This document shows, piece after piece, positions 53,101 through 61,648 of a stretch of DNA of 64,000 nt. Position numbers and translations under genes: made by a program. The stretch is from Chryseobacterium sp. CH25 (GTDB taxonomy: Bacteria > Bacteroidota > Bacteroidia > Flavobacteriales > Weeksellaceae). Positions within the stretch are counted from its first letter, which is position 1. Every line of letters starts with the position of its first letter. A model generated the notes under the pieces. That model made no database searches, was not told the origin of the DNA, and saw nothing but the letters and a program-made list of their open reading frames with translations. The stretch lies in NCBI RefSeq assembly GCF_004119455.1, contig NZ_NRQT01000005.1, positions 1 to 64,000 on the forward strand. The letters run 5' to 3'.

Positions 53101-53125
53101 CCTTCATATATTGTATCTGAAAAAA

Positions 53126-53572
53126 TTAGTCTGCCATAGCCTCTCCAGCTTTTCTATAGATAAAGTTTCCATAGACGTGTCTTCTTGCGAAACGGCTTGG
53201 AGAATCAGCGTTAACCATTTTGATATAAGTATTTCTTGGAACGCCCATGTATTCATAGGTTTTTCCATTCAAATGCTGAACCGTTAAAATCGATTTCTCA
53301 AGATAAAAATCCTGAATATTAGATTGGGTAATGGTCTCAGTATATTCTTCTTTATATTTTTCCTGAGTTTCAGGATTGATGCTTACCAGGAAATGATAAG
53401 CTTCAATTACAGACTTACTTCTTTCTTCTGCTGCCACTTTTCCTGCTTCATCATTGATAAATTTATCAGGATGTGTATCTTTCATCACATTTCTGTAAAT
53501 GGTCTTTAACTCTTTTAAAGTTACATTTTTATCAACTCCAAGAAGGGTTCTGTGCTCACCAATTCGTTTCAT
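53126..53572 (-). CDS. J-domain and KTSC-domain fusion protein
   Basis: A 148-residue cytosolic protein. Residues about 8-75 form a DnaJ-type J domain with the essential HPD at H34-P35-D36 (IYRNVMKDTHPDKF), followed by AYHFLVSINPETQEKY. Residues about 85-142 match the KTSC domain (LTVQHLNGKTYEYMGVPRNT ... FARRHVYGNFIYRK), a small domain otherwise found alone or at the ends of lysyl-tRNA synthetases. The J domain should stimulate an Hsp70 ATPase; the KTSC part probably selects the client, which is unknown. A perfect -7 box TAATTTTG (53598-53605, minus strand) precedes the gene. Confidence 0.85.
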   Translation of the reverse strand: MKRIGEHRTLLGVDKNVTLKELKTIYRNVMKDTHPDKFINDEAGKVAAEERSKSVIEAYHFLVSINPETQEKYKEEYTETITQSNIQDFYLEKSILTVQHLNGKTYEYMGVPRNTYIKMVNADSPSRFARRHVYGNFIYRKAGEAMAD

Positions 53573-53597
53573 ATTTTGAATTCTTATTTTCGGGGTG

Positions 53598-53605
53598 CAA
53601 AATTA
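53598..53605 (-). promoter_or_regulatory. -7 element of the J-KTSC gene
   Basis: TAATTTTG on the minus strand matches TAnnTTTG and is immediately followed by CACCCC. The start codon is about 25 bases downstream. The same run ATTTTGCACCCC precedes the TPR gene at 56.6 kb. Confidence 0.55.
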
Positions 53606-53728
53606 AGGAAATTAATTGAATAAACTGTAACTTATTCATTATTAATTTATTTTGTGATTTTTTGGAAATAAGTTATTGTTAGAGAAGTGGATAAAATTGA
53701 ATTTTAAAGATGATGAAGTCTTTCAAAA

Positions 53729-54673
53729 TTATTTTACATAATAAGGAACAATTCTCTTATCCAAAATAAAATAGAAATCATTTCCTGTTCTGGCTAAAAT
53801 ACCATCCTCGGAAATCCAGTCGTATTCTTTCTCTAGTGTCGTTCCATCGGTATAAAGCAAGCCATACTTTTGTCCGTTTTGATAAATTCCCAGTTTAGTT
53901 TGTGCATATAACAATGTCTGACATAGCCATAGACTTTGGGTAATCAATTTCCCTTCAGGATTATAATAGTACCACACATTATCTTTTTTAAGAGGAAGTA
54001 TATTGACAACATTGACACGGTTTGGGATAAAATTGACTGGTGATTCTTCGTATTCAAAGGGAACCAGGATTTTTCCGGTTCTGTCGATAATCCCTATTTT
54101 TCCATCTTTTCGTACCATGAAATAATTGCCATCCAATGGCGTAGCATTTTCAACTTCAAATTTGTTGGTATAAAGAATATACTGGCCTGTTTCATTTTTT
54201 ATGAAAGGGAATCTTAATAAAACCGGATAACCACAGGAAGTTCCTAAACAGCGCTCAAATTCTCCATTGTGCCTATTGAAAGTGTATTCAGTGCTATTTT
54301 CATTCATTAAAAAGCTGATGAAATTAGTGCTGCATGTTGTTCGGTTATTAATCCTGGTATAAACTCCTTTGTCTAAAATAAAAGACCCTGTATGGTCAAT
54401 TACATTATATGATTTTGTTTCAGAATCAAAAACCAGAGCATATTTCCCGTAAAAAGGGTAGGCTTCTCTAAATTTTTTATTGAAAACAGGCTGTCCGTCT
54501 TTCAGATTGATATACATGAAGGCTCCATTTTGGTAAGTGGGAAGAATGCTGTCCTTAGGAGTTTGAGAGGATGTGTTTTTTACCAGAGTAACGAGATTAA
54601 ATGGGATATCAATTTGAGCCTTTACAGAGATCACAGACAAAAAAATACAAAAACAGTACAGTCCTTTTTTCAT
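53729..54673 (-). CDS. Exported WG-repeat protein
   Basis: A 314-residue protein with signal peptide (KKGLYCFCIFLSVISVKAQ). WG repeats, short beta-units of the form KxGKxGxIDxxGKxVxPFxYEE, are visible at MVRKDGKIGIIDRTGKILVP (about 185-205), YNVIDHTGSFILDKG (about 108-122) and IYQNGQKYGLLYTDGT (about 258-273); the others are degenerate. It has a disulfide candidate (CLGTSC). WG-repeat proteins are thought to be binding scaffolds and no enzyme activity is seen. It is the first of several leftward genes, but a terminator (54748-54776) isolates it from the next gene upstream. Another WG protein, cytosolic, is encoded at 59.0 kb. Confidence 0.85.
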   Translation of the reverse strand: MKKGLYCFCIFLSVISVKAQIDIPFNLVTLVKNTSSQTPKDSILPTYQNGAFMYINLKDGQPVFNKKFREAYPFYGKYALVFDSETKSYNVIDHTGSFILDKGVYTRINNRTTCSTNFISFLMNENSTEYTFNRHNGEFERCLGTSCGYPVLLRFPFIKNETGQYILYTNKFEVENATPLDGNYFMVRKDGKIGIIDRTGKILVPFEYEESPVNFIPNRVNVVNILPLKKDNVWYYYNPEGKLITQSLWLCQTLLYAQTKLGIYQNGQKYGLLYTDGTTLEKEYDWISEDGILARTGNDFYFILDKRIVPYYVK

Positions 54674-54747
54674 AGTTATCAGTTAGCCGATAAAAATAGT
54701 AAATCCGGATCATTTAAAGTAGGTATGTTTTAATATTTATATCGCAT

Positions 54748-54776
54748 AAAAAACAGTACCCAAAATGAGTACTGTT
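54748..54776 (-). terminator. Terminator of the 54.8-kb gene
   Basis: AACAGTAC (54752-54759) pairs with GTACTGTT (54769-54776) around nine bases, with an A-run on the left for the leftward transcript. Confidence 0.8.
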
Positions 54777-54803
54777 ATATATTATTTTAATCTTTCAATT
54801 ATC

Positions 54804-55556
54804 CTAAGGTTCGTCGCAATTTTTCTTCAGTTTTGTGAAAATCTTGTCGAAATCTCTGTAAACATTACCTTCCTCATCGCGCTTCTGTCTGAAGCTGCTG
54901 TTGGCACAATTGTGAAAACTAAGTCCAATCATATCGATTAATGCATAATCTTCTCTTTGTGGATCTTCCATTTTAGCATTGAAGCGGTTCATTACTCCTT
55001 GTGGATCAGAGTTGTTCTTGCTTTTTAGTTCGGTATAGGCTTTCCATGAAGCAAACATTTTCTCTCTGTCGGGAGAAGATATAGCATCAATGGATTCTCT
55101 GCAGGTTTCATAGAATCTACTGTTCTTAAGGGTAGTAGGGTCAGAAAAGGCCAGGATTTCTTCCTTATTCAGCTCATATTCATTCTCAAAAGTTTGAATG
55201 GCATTTTCATACAACTTCTTCCAAACCGGCTGATTGATTACTTTAAGGCTGTAAAGTTCTTGTTTTTTCTCCTGGTACTGTTTTTCCAGATTTTCCAGAT
55301 GCTGATCTTTGTTTCTGCGGATTTCTTCAAGGCTGGAAATTTTGAAAATAGGATTCGTATCAAAATGAACCCCATTGAATTTGTATAAAAGTTTATTAAC
55401 GCCGTCTATTTCTTCTTTTTCATATTTGGAAGCATCAAAATATCCCTTGTTATCACAATTGAATGTCTGATAGCTGTACGGTGTCAGGTTGGTTTTTACA
55501 GGGCCTTTTTGCCCCGAAACAATAGCAGATAAAGCCAGGGAGAGCCCGACCATCAT
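54804..55556 (-). CDS. Exported protein, paralogue of 55724-56481
   Basis: A 250-residue protein that I cannot assign to a named family. It shares with its neighbour the N-terminal YSYQTFNCDNKGYFDASKYE and KEEIDGVNKLLYKF, a coiled-coil middle (QHLENLEKQYQEKKQELYSL), WKKLYENAIQTFENEYELNK, and a C-terminal SFHNCANSSFRQKRDEEGN plus FTKLKKNCDEP, with conserved cysteines in the same places. The signal peptide MMVGLSLALSAIVSGQ lacks a basic start. One more A in the five-A run just before the ATG would add an in-frame ATG-GAA-AAA, so the true start may be slightly upstream. It is probably periplasmic. Confidence 0.8.
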   Translation of the reverse strand: MMVGLSLALSAIVSGQKGPVKTNLTPYSYQTFNCDNKGYFDASKYEKEEIDGVNKLLYKFNGVHFDTNPIFKISSLEEIRRNKDQHLENLEKQYQEKKQELYSLKVINQPVWKKLYENAIQTFENEYELNKEEILAFSDPTTLKNSRFYETCRESIDAISSPDREKMFASWKAYTELKSKNNSDPQGVMNRFNAKMEDPQREDYALIDMIGLSFHNCANSSFRQKRDEEGNVYRDFDKIFTKLKKNCDEP

Positions 55557-55723
55557 TTTTCCATGCGCATAGTTGTAGAAAGAATCCGAATTTTCTAAAA
55601 TTTCCCCACAAAATTAAGGCTTTAAATCCGAAAACTAAAGAATTTAACCAATTTTATACAGTTATTTTTCTTATTTAATGAGAATTTTAATTTTTTGCTT
55701 TAAACAGGACGTTTTCTGTCATT

Positions 55724-56481
55724 TTAAGGCTCATCACAATCTCTTTTTATGGTAACGAAAACTTTTTCAAAAGTTGTAAATAAAGTGTTATCCTCATCCG
55801 CTTTAGGTCTGAAACTATGGTTTGCGCAATTATTGAAAGCATTCATAAGATCAATGATGGCATACTCATCCTTTCTCGGATCATTCCATTTGGCAGTAAA
55901 AGCATCCTTTGTTCCGGAATAAACTTCTTCGCCTTTTTTAGGCTCAAATAAACCTTTCCATACTGAATACATTTTTTCTTTATCCTTAGTCGTCATGGCA
56001 TCCACATACTCTTTACAGGTAGTATAAAACTTGCTTTTTGGAAGAGATTGCGGATCAGCATAGCCTAAAAGTAATGCTTTATTGAGCTGATACTCGTTTT
56101 CCAAAAGGGTAAGAGCTTCTTCCTGCTGTTTTTTCCATATCGGAAGATTGATAGGTTTGAGTTCTTCAAGTTCTTTTTTTCGCTCCACATATTCTTTTTC
56201 ATTTTGCTCTAAAAGCTGAGTGCTGCTGTTGCGAACCTTATTGTATTTTACAGGGTTAAAGACAATGAGAGAAGTAAACGGAGAGAAGGTTAAAGGAGAT
56301 AAAAGTCTGTAAGTGCCATCAATCTCTTCTTTTTTATATTTTGAAGGGTCAAAATACCCTTTAACATCACATCCAAAGGTTTGATAAGCGTAGAGAACCA
56401 AAGGATTTTTTTAGCAGGAACTTTTTGAGCAATCATCATCACGGAGAATGCCAGGGAAAGCCCTGTATATAATTTTTTCAT
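55724..56481 (-). pseudogene. Exported paralogue of the 54.8-kb protein, split by a frameshift
   Basis: The signal peptide (KKLYTGLSLAFSVMMIAQ) is encoded from 56481, and the body (LYAYQTFGCDVKGYFDPSKY ... FVTIKRDCDEP) is in another frame from about 56405 to 55724. Adding one base to the seven-T run 56406-56412 (A7 on the coding strand) joins them as PAKKNPLVLYAYQTFG, giving about 252 residues, the length of its paralogue. The shared motifs NCANHSFRPKADED and YQTFGCDVKGYFDP are intact. Whether the gene is dead, phase-variable or mis-sequenced cannot be told here. Confidence 0.82.
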
Positions 56482-56604
56482 GTTCTGTATCGTTGAAAAA
56501 TTTATTTTTTGAATTCCGGATCAAAATTAAAACTTAAAATCTCAAATCCGGTGATAATCCGGGATTATTTACTCACTGGTTTCCGGGATTTATAAGGCTT
56601 GTCA

Positions 56605-56634
56605 TTTGTTTTTCTTTGTGTTTTTTATATTTTG
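56605..56634 (+). promoter_or_regulatory. Likely promoter of the TPR-WG/Sel1 unit
   Basis: TTTG (56605-56608) and TATATTTTG (56626-56634), one base longer than TAnnTTTG, spaced 17-19 bases. It is followed by CACCCC as at the J-KTSC promoter. The leader is about 75 bases. The rest of 56482-56715 carries three CCGG-centred short repeats of unclear meaning. Confidence 0.45.
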
Positions 56635-56715
56635 CACCCCTTATATTATAAATTCCAGATACTGCCGGGACAGACAGGAAATATAATGATTGAATTATAG
56701 AACAAAATATTAAGA

Positions 56716-59016
56716 ATGTACCACAATTTAGAACAACTGTTTTACAGAAGAGATCTGGACCAGTGTATTATAGAAGGAGAGCAATACTTATTATCTCATC
56801 CCCAAGACGAAGAAGTCTTATTTTTAATGGCGGTAGCTTACCATGATATCGTTTACTATGAGGGACATGAAGCGGTTTATGATGCCATCAGAGATTATGT
56901 TATTCCTTATTTACGAAGAATACTTCAGGTGAATCCAAATCATCAAAAAGCACTTTACAATATCCTGGATTATCCTTTAGGCAATGAATATGCCCTGATG
57001 CAGATCGCCAGAAGCAAAAAACATATTACTCAGGAAAATAAAGCAGAGTTTATAAGCTATGCAGAACGTATGCTGGAAGATCCTGACTACACAGGATATG
57101 GGTATGATTTTTTGGTTAAAATATATGAATCTCTGGAAGAAAATAAAGCACTTTTGAACAGTCTTGAAGCTGGAATATATTATTTTCAAAAAGCACATGC
57201 CAACAATCGTGAGATCAGAGATAAGAATACCTCACTTTTCTGGATGAAAAAGATCTATTTGCTGGACCGTACAAAAATGGTTTCCGGTGAAGAGCTTACA
57301 AACCTTATTGAGAAGGAACATTCTACTTTTGTGACCCACAATGAATATGATTTGATCAACCTTGCCGATATTGCATTTGAAAATAATGCTCCTGACCTTT
57401 CTCTGAAGATGATGATGAAGGCGATCAAAGGAGAAAACTCAGCAGTTCATATTCATGAAAAATTAGCAGAGTGGCATCAACGCTTTGCAGAACTCATAAG
57501 AAACGGATACAATAATCCTGAGGTTTTCTATTACCAGCTGATTATTGAGAGAAACTACCCTGAATTTCTGAATATTGCTACGGAATTTTACTATCATCAT
57601 GCCCTTGAGGTTATCAGTTCCCATCCGGAACTGTTCTCAGGATATCATTTTGCAGGAACATTCCTATATGAAAACGAGCGCTATGCTGAAGCTATTCCTT
57701 TACTGGACAAAGCTGTGCAGTTATCATCCAATGCTACAGCCTGGAGAAGAAGAGCAGACTCAGAATATCTTTTGAATAGAATGGTATTATCTGAGGTACC
57801 TGTGTTTTCGGATTATCCCGCAGACATTTACAATGAAGGGGTCTTACTGAACGAGTGTATAGAGGCATTAGAGGATGAAAATGATAAACAGAAATGGCAC
57901 AATGTGGGTCGTACCGTGTATGAACAGGCGCATGAAGCATTCGGGAAGTATTTTGAAGAAGGTAAGTTTGAAAGCGACTATTACAACGACTTGCATACCA
58001 GAGCAATGTGCTGTAATAATTTAGCCATTAAATATTCATTGCTGGGAGATTATCAGGCAGCAGTAGAGATCGCTTCTGAAGGACTTAGATATTCAGAGTT
58101 CATGGAACTTCACCTGACCTTAATTGATGCTTTGGTGAATGGAGGAAATTATGAAAGGGCAGAAAAAGCACTGAGTAACTACTTTAATCTTTATGGCGAA
58201 TCCGAAGACTATTTTTATAAAAGCCTTTACAACAAGGCACTTCAGGTGCAGATTCATGAATTACTGGGAGTTGATGATGTTGATAAAGAAGCAGAGGAAT
58301 TACTTACCTACATTTATCAACATACCACAGAGAATCCTGAAATTGATGATTATGACTACAGGGATCTGGAAGCTGCAAAAAATAAATTGGAAGGCATTTT
58401 ATTTCACCATTTGGACAGGCAGGATCTTCATGTCAGAAAAACTCATTATGAAGGGATGGCAGAACGTTTTCCACAGGAAGCGAATCCTCAGTATGCCTTG
58501 ATGCAGATCTATAATGAAGAGGAACATTACGGACAGGTAGCGTTGACGGCTAAAAGATATCTAGAAAATAAAAAAGAATTCCTTTTGGATGCTTTTGATA
58601 AAGCTAAAACCATTTATATGATCGTTAAAAGTGATTTCCTTCAAGGGAATTACGATGAAGCGGTATCCATTTTCAGTGAATATGATGCAGAATGTAACGA
58701 AGTAATGGATCCTGAAGATTATGTACTTTGGCTGAGCTATGGAGTAAGAGTTTATGAAAAACTGAATAGTAAAGATAAGACTTTATCCCTTGCCGAAAGG
58801 TTTAATACCATTTACAATGCTGAAGAATGGGGATATGACGATCTTGTGGAAAGTGTTGAGTTGGCAAAAGCAGTTGTTTTATATCAGGCTGGAAATTTGA
58901 AAGATGCCCACGCTATATTGGATCAGGTACGTTCGGTTGCAGATTATGATCCTATTGCAGATGAATATAAAGCTTCATGGAAGAAGCCCGGACTGTTTTC
59001 TAAATTCGGATTTTAA
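56716..59016 (+). CDS. Large cytosolic TPR-like protein
   Basis: A 766-residue acidic protein without signal peptide or membrane segments. Helical repeats of TPR type run through most of it: FYRRDLDQCIIEGEQYLLSH, HFAGTFLYENERYAEAIPLL, NNLAIKYSLLGDYQAAVEIA, LTLIDALVNGGNYERAEKAL, and QALMQIYNEEEHYGQVALT-type units. It has several Tyr/Asp-rich linkers. The C-terminus KASWKKPGLFSKFGF is basic and aromatic, unlike the rest, and might contact a partner. It is followed 15 bases later by the WG/Sel1 gene, so the two proteins are probably made together and may form a complex. No catalytic domain is visible and the function is unknown. Confidence 0.83.
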   Translation: MYHNLEQLFYRRDLDQCIIEGEQYLLSHPQDEEVLFLMAVAYHDIVYYEGHEAVYDAIRDYVIPYLRRILQVNPNHQKALYNILDYPLGNEYALMQIARSKKHITQENKAEFISYAERMLEDPDYTGYGYDFLVKIYESLEENKALLNSLEAGIYYFQKAHANNREIRDKNTSLFWMKKIYLLDRTKMVSGEELTNLIEKEHSTFVTHNEYDLINLADIAFENNAPDLSLKMMMKAIKGENSAVHIHEKLAEWHQRFAELIRNGYNNPEVFYYQLIIERNYPEFLNIATEFYYHHALEVISSHPELFSGYHFAGTFLYENERYAEAIPLLDKAVQLSSNATAWRRRADSEYLLNRMVLSEVPVFSDYPADIYNEGVLLNECIEALEDENDKQKWHNVGRTVYEQAHEAFGKYFEEGKFESDYYNDLHTRAMCCNNLAIKYSLLGDYQAAVEIASEGLRYSEFMELHLTLIDALVNGGNYERAEKALSNYFNLYGESEDYFYKSLYNKALQVQIHELLGVDDVDKEAEELLTYIYQHTTENPEIDDYDYRDLEAAKNKLEGILFHHLDRQDLHVRKTHYEGMAERFPQEANPQYALMQIYNEEEHYGQVALTAKRYLENKKEFLLDAFDKAKTIYMIVKSDFLQGNYDEAVSIFSEYDAECNEVMDPEDYVLWLSYGVRVYEKLNSKDKTLSLAERFNTIYNAEEWGYDDLVESVELAKAVVLYQAGNLKDAHAILDQVRSVADYDPIADEYKASWKKPGLFSKFGF

Positions 59017-59031
59017 TCATTAAAGAAAAAA

Positions 59032-61494
59032 ATGGCACACCGTCTTTACGTATATAATGTAGATTCAAAAACTGGAGACCAGTATTCGCACTATCTGGGA
59101 GAATGGAATTACGAAATCCCGGAATTGCTGTTCCCTTTGTTTTCCTGTGATCCAAGAGCAAAAGGAAAGCTACTGTACTTTGATAAGATAAATGGGGTAC
59201 AAAGACTGAAATCATTCTATCAGTTGTTGGGCGAACACTATCAGCTGCTTTACAAAAAGGCCTATTATGAACCGGTCAACAAAATGTTTGAGATGCTTGA
59301 TGATCTGCCTTATGACACGTTAGTTATCAATGGTTGGGATGTTTTCAATATGAGTGAAGAAAAGCATTCCGATCAGGCCAAAAACTGGGCGTTTGAGATT
59401 AAGGAGAAGAGCAAACTATATGATAAAGCTCTATCTAAGCAGAATCTGAGCTGGTTAGAGAAAGAAGTTGTTGCCAGAAGCGGCTACACTTCTTTTTTAG
59501 AAATGCTGGAAACAGATTGGATTGACTATGGCCTAGGCTACTGGAATGAAGATCTGTATAAAGATATCTCAGATACTTTTGAAGACAATGGTCTTTGGGG
59601 ACTGAAAGATAAAAAAGGAAATATCATAACGCCACCTGTTTATGAAGAAATATTTGCTTTTAGTGAAGAAGGCATTGCGGTAGCACAGAAAAACGGCAAA
59701 TACGGATACCTGAGAAACGATGGAAAGGTCCTTATTGAATGCATTTACGAAGAAGTTTATGATGCTCTGTTCATTCACAATAATAATTATGGGATTATAG
59801 AAACAGATCAGAAATGTGGGTTACTTAATATCGAAACCGGAGAAATTGTGATCCCTTGTGAATATGAAGATCTGGAAATGGTAAGACATGTCTACCATTT
59901 TAATGCTAAAAAAGAAGGGAAGTACTTTCTCATTGATATTTTCAATAAATCTGTTATTCAAGAGGGTTTTGATGAACCTTTTGAGTTTAATTATTCAGGA
60001 ATGATCTACCGTTCGCTGGAAGGTACATCCAAAAAAGCTTTTTACACATTTGATGGCGTTTTCCTGGGCGAATACCCTGAAGATGTATTGAGTGAATTTG
60101 GAGAAGGATATTATTGGGTTAAACCGAATAAATTCCAGAAGAAAATCAGCATTATAAAAGCTGACGGAACTCTTCTGGATACCGAAGTAGATACCATGAT
60201 GATTCTGGATGGTTCTTACACTTCTTTTGCTTACAGGAAAACTAAGCAATGGTATATTTATGATATAAGATCCGGTGAATACAGGTTAAAAGGGCATACC
60301 ATTGAAAATATTCACAGAGATTGGTTTACCCAGTTTATGGATAATGTATTCCTGTTGTCTGATGAAAACGGTTGGGGCCTGTATAATGCTGCTGAAGACC
60401 GTTGGTTACTGCCTTCCTCTAAAGAATATAAAAAAATAGAATCCTGCAGAGAGGAAATCTTCCGTATTACCACTTCGGAAGGAATGTTCTATTTCGACCA
60501 GAAAATGGATACTCAAAGCGGTATTTACGACTATATTGGTGAAGGAATAGAGTATAATGAACAGATGCTTTGCCTTTATAAAGGAGATGAAATGTTTATC
60601 CTTGATGCTGAAAGAAAATTACATCAGATTTCTGATCATCAGCTGGGAGCTTTGTATGAAAAAAGACATAATCTTCGTGGAAAAGATCAAAAGCATTTCC
60701 TTGATTTTTATAAAGCATGGACTGAGAAAAAAGGTTCAGGTTACGAAGAGTATTTTGATGATGGAACCTTGATGTCGAGAGCTACAGAATACATTGAAGA
60801 AGGGAAAATTGAAGAGGCTGTAAGATTGTACAAAGTAGGAGTGAACCGTGGAAATACAGATATGATGGTGGAACTTGGATATATTTATGTTCATAACGAG
60901 TATCCTGAATATTATGATCTGGAGAAAGGGCTTGCCCTATATGAAAAAGCGGCTTCTAAAAACCATGCCGTTGCATGGAACAACCTTGGCTATCACTATC
61001 AGAGTGGAGTGGGATACCCTCAGGATATTAAAAAAGCTTTAAAATGTTTTAGGAAATCGGCAGAATTAGGAGATGGCTTGGCAATGCAGAACCTTGGACT
61101 TCTCTATTTTTATGGAGAATATGTATTACAGGATTATGATCTTGCATTGGACTACTATAAACAGGCAGAAAAGAAATTCTATTATAATGATGAAAATTTA
61201 GCTGAGCTCTACTATCAGAAAAGTGATTTTGATAATCTTCAGCGGTATTTGAAAAAAGACACCGAAGGTACATACTCCGATATTTACTACGGAATTATGT
61301 ATGATGAGGGGTTAGGAGTGAAAATAAGCCCTAAAAAAGCAATTAAATACTATGAAAAGTCTTTGGAATACGGGTATTATACCACAGCACTGAGAAGACT
61401 TCTCTATTTTTATAAAGAAGACCCTGACTTTGCTGATCCGGAGAAATACCAATATTGGAAGGCATTTGGTGAAGAAAATGATATGGATGTTTAA
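59032..61494 (+). CDS. Cytosolic WG-repeat and Sel1-repeat protein
   Basis: An 820-residue acidic cytosolic protein in three parts. The N-terminal domain (about 1-180; AHRLYVYNVDSKTGDQYSHY, GEWNYEIPELLFPLFSCDP) is one I recognise only as recurring in uncharacterised proteins. A WG-repeat block covers about 185-500 (GLWGLKDKKGNIITPPVYEE, NGKYGYLRNDGKVLIECIYE, KCGLLNIETGEIVIPCEYED). Sel1/TPR-like repeats cover about 590-810 (AVAWNNLGYHYQSGVGYPQD, LAMQNLGLLYFYGEYVLQDY, YYGIMYDEGLGVKISPKKAI). Both repeat types mediate protein binding. It is encoded 15 bases after the TPR gene. No enzyme motif is seen. Confidence 0.85.
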   Translation: MAHRLYVYNVDSKTGDQYSHYLGEWNYEIPELLFPLFSCDPRAKGKLLYFDKINGVQRLKSFYQLLGEHYQLLYKKAYYEPVNKMFEMLDDLPYDTLVINGWDVFNMSEEKHSDQAKNWAFEIKEKSKLYDKALSKQNLSWLEKEVVARSGYTSFLEMLETDWIDYGLGYWNEDLYKDISDTFEDNGLWGLKDKKGNIITPPVYEEIFAFSEEGIAVAQKNGKYGYLRNDGKVLIECIYEEVYDALFIHNNNYGIIETDQKCGLLNIETGEIVIPCEYEDLEMVRHVYHFNAKKEGKYFLIDIFNKSVIQEGFDEPFEFNYSGMIYRSLEGTSKKAFYTFDGVFLGEYPEDVLSEFGEGYYWVKPNKFQKKISIIKADGTLLDTEVDTMMILDGSYTSFAYRKTKQWYIYDIRSGEYRLKGHTIENIHRDWFTQFMDNVFLLSDENGWGLYNAAEDRWLLPSSKEYKKIESCREEIFRITTSEGMFYFDQKMDTQSGIYDYIGEGIEYNEQMLCLYKGDEMFILDAERKLHQISDHQLGALYEKRHNLRGKDQKHFLDFYKAWTEKKGSGYEEYFDDGTLMSRATEYIEEGKIEEAVRLYKVGVNRGNTDMMVELGYIYVHNEYPEYYDLEKGLALYEKAASKNHAVAWNNLGYHYQSGVGYPQDIKKALKCFRKSAELGDGLAMQNLGLLYFYGEYVLQDYDLALDYYKQAEKKFYYNDENLAELYYQKSDFDNLQRYLKKDTEGTYSDIYYGIMYDEGLGVKISPKKAIKYYEKSLEYGYYTTALRRLLYFYKEDPDFADPEKYQYWKAFGEENDMDV

Positions 61495-61523
61495 TCAGAT
61501 TGTATTGATTGTTTTCAAAAACC

Positions 61524-61593
61524 TTTGTCATTCCGTAGGAATCCCAACTTCATGATTGGAATAGGGCAGCCTGGATTCCTACGGAATGACAAA
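61524..61593. repeat. Perfect 21-bp inverted repeat (GTCATTCCGTAGGAATC type)
   Basis: Bases 61524-61544, with core TCATTCCGTAGGAATCC, recur as a perfect inverse at 61573-61593 around a 28-base loop. It lies between the convergent WG/Sel1 and VOC genes, 30 bases past the stop of the first. I recall this core as frequent between genes in Chryseobacterium-like genomes. Confidence 0.85.
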
Positions 61594-61648
61594 ACGTTTA
61601 TTTGACAAGATTATGAATTTAAATAAAGAGTTCGTGCATTAGTGGCCA

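Noticed and set aside
52757..53107. 116-codon open frame on the minus strand
   Set aside because: It covers the GGCTAAAGCC palindrome cluster and two terminators; the translation reflects the repeats.
55557..55723. Short gene between the two paralogues
   Set aside because: No frame with start, ribosome site and plausible protein; it holds promoter-like AT-rich sequence.
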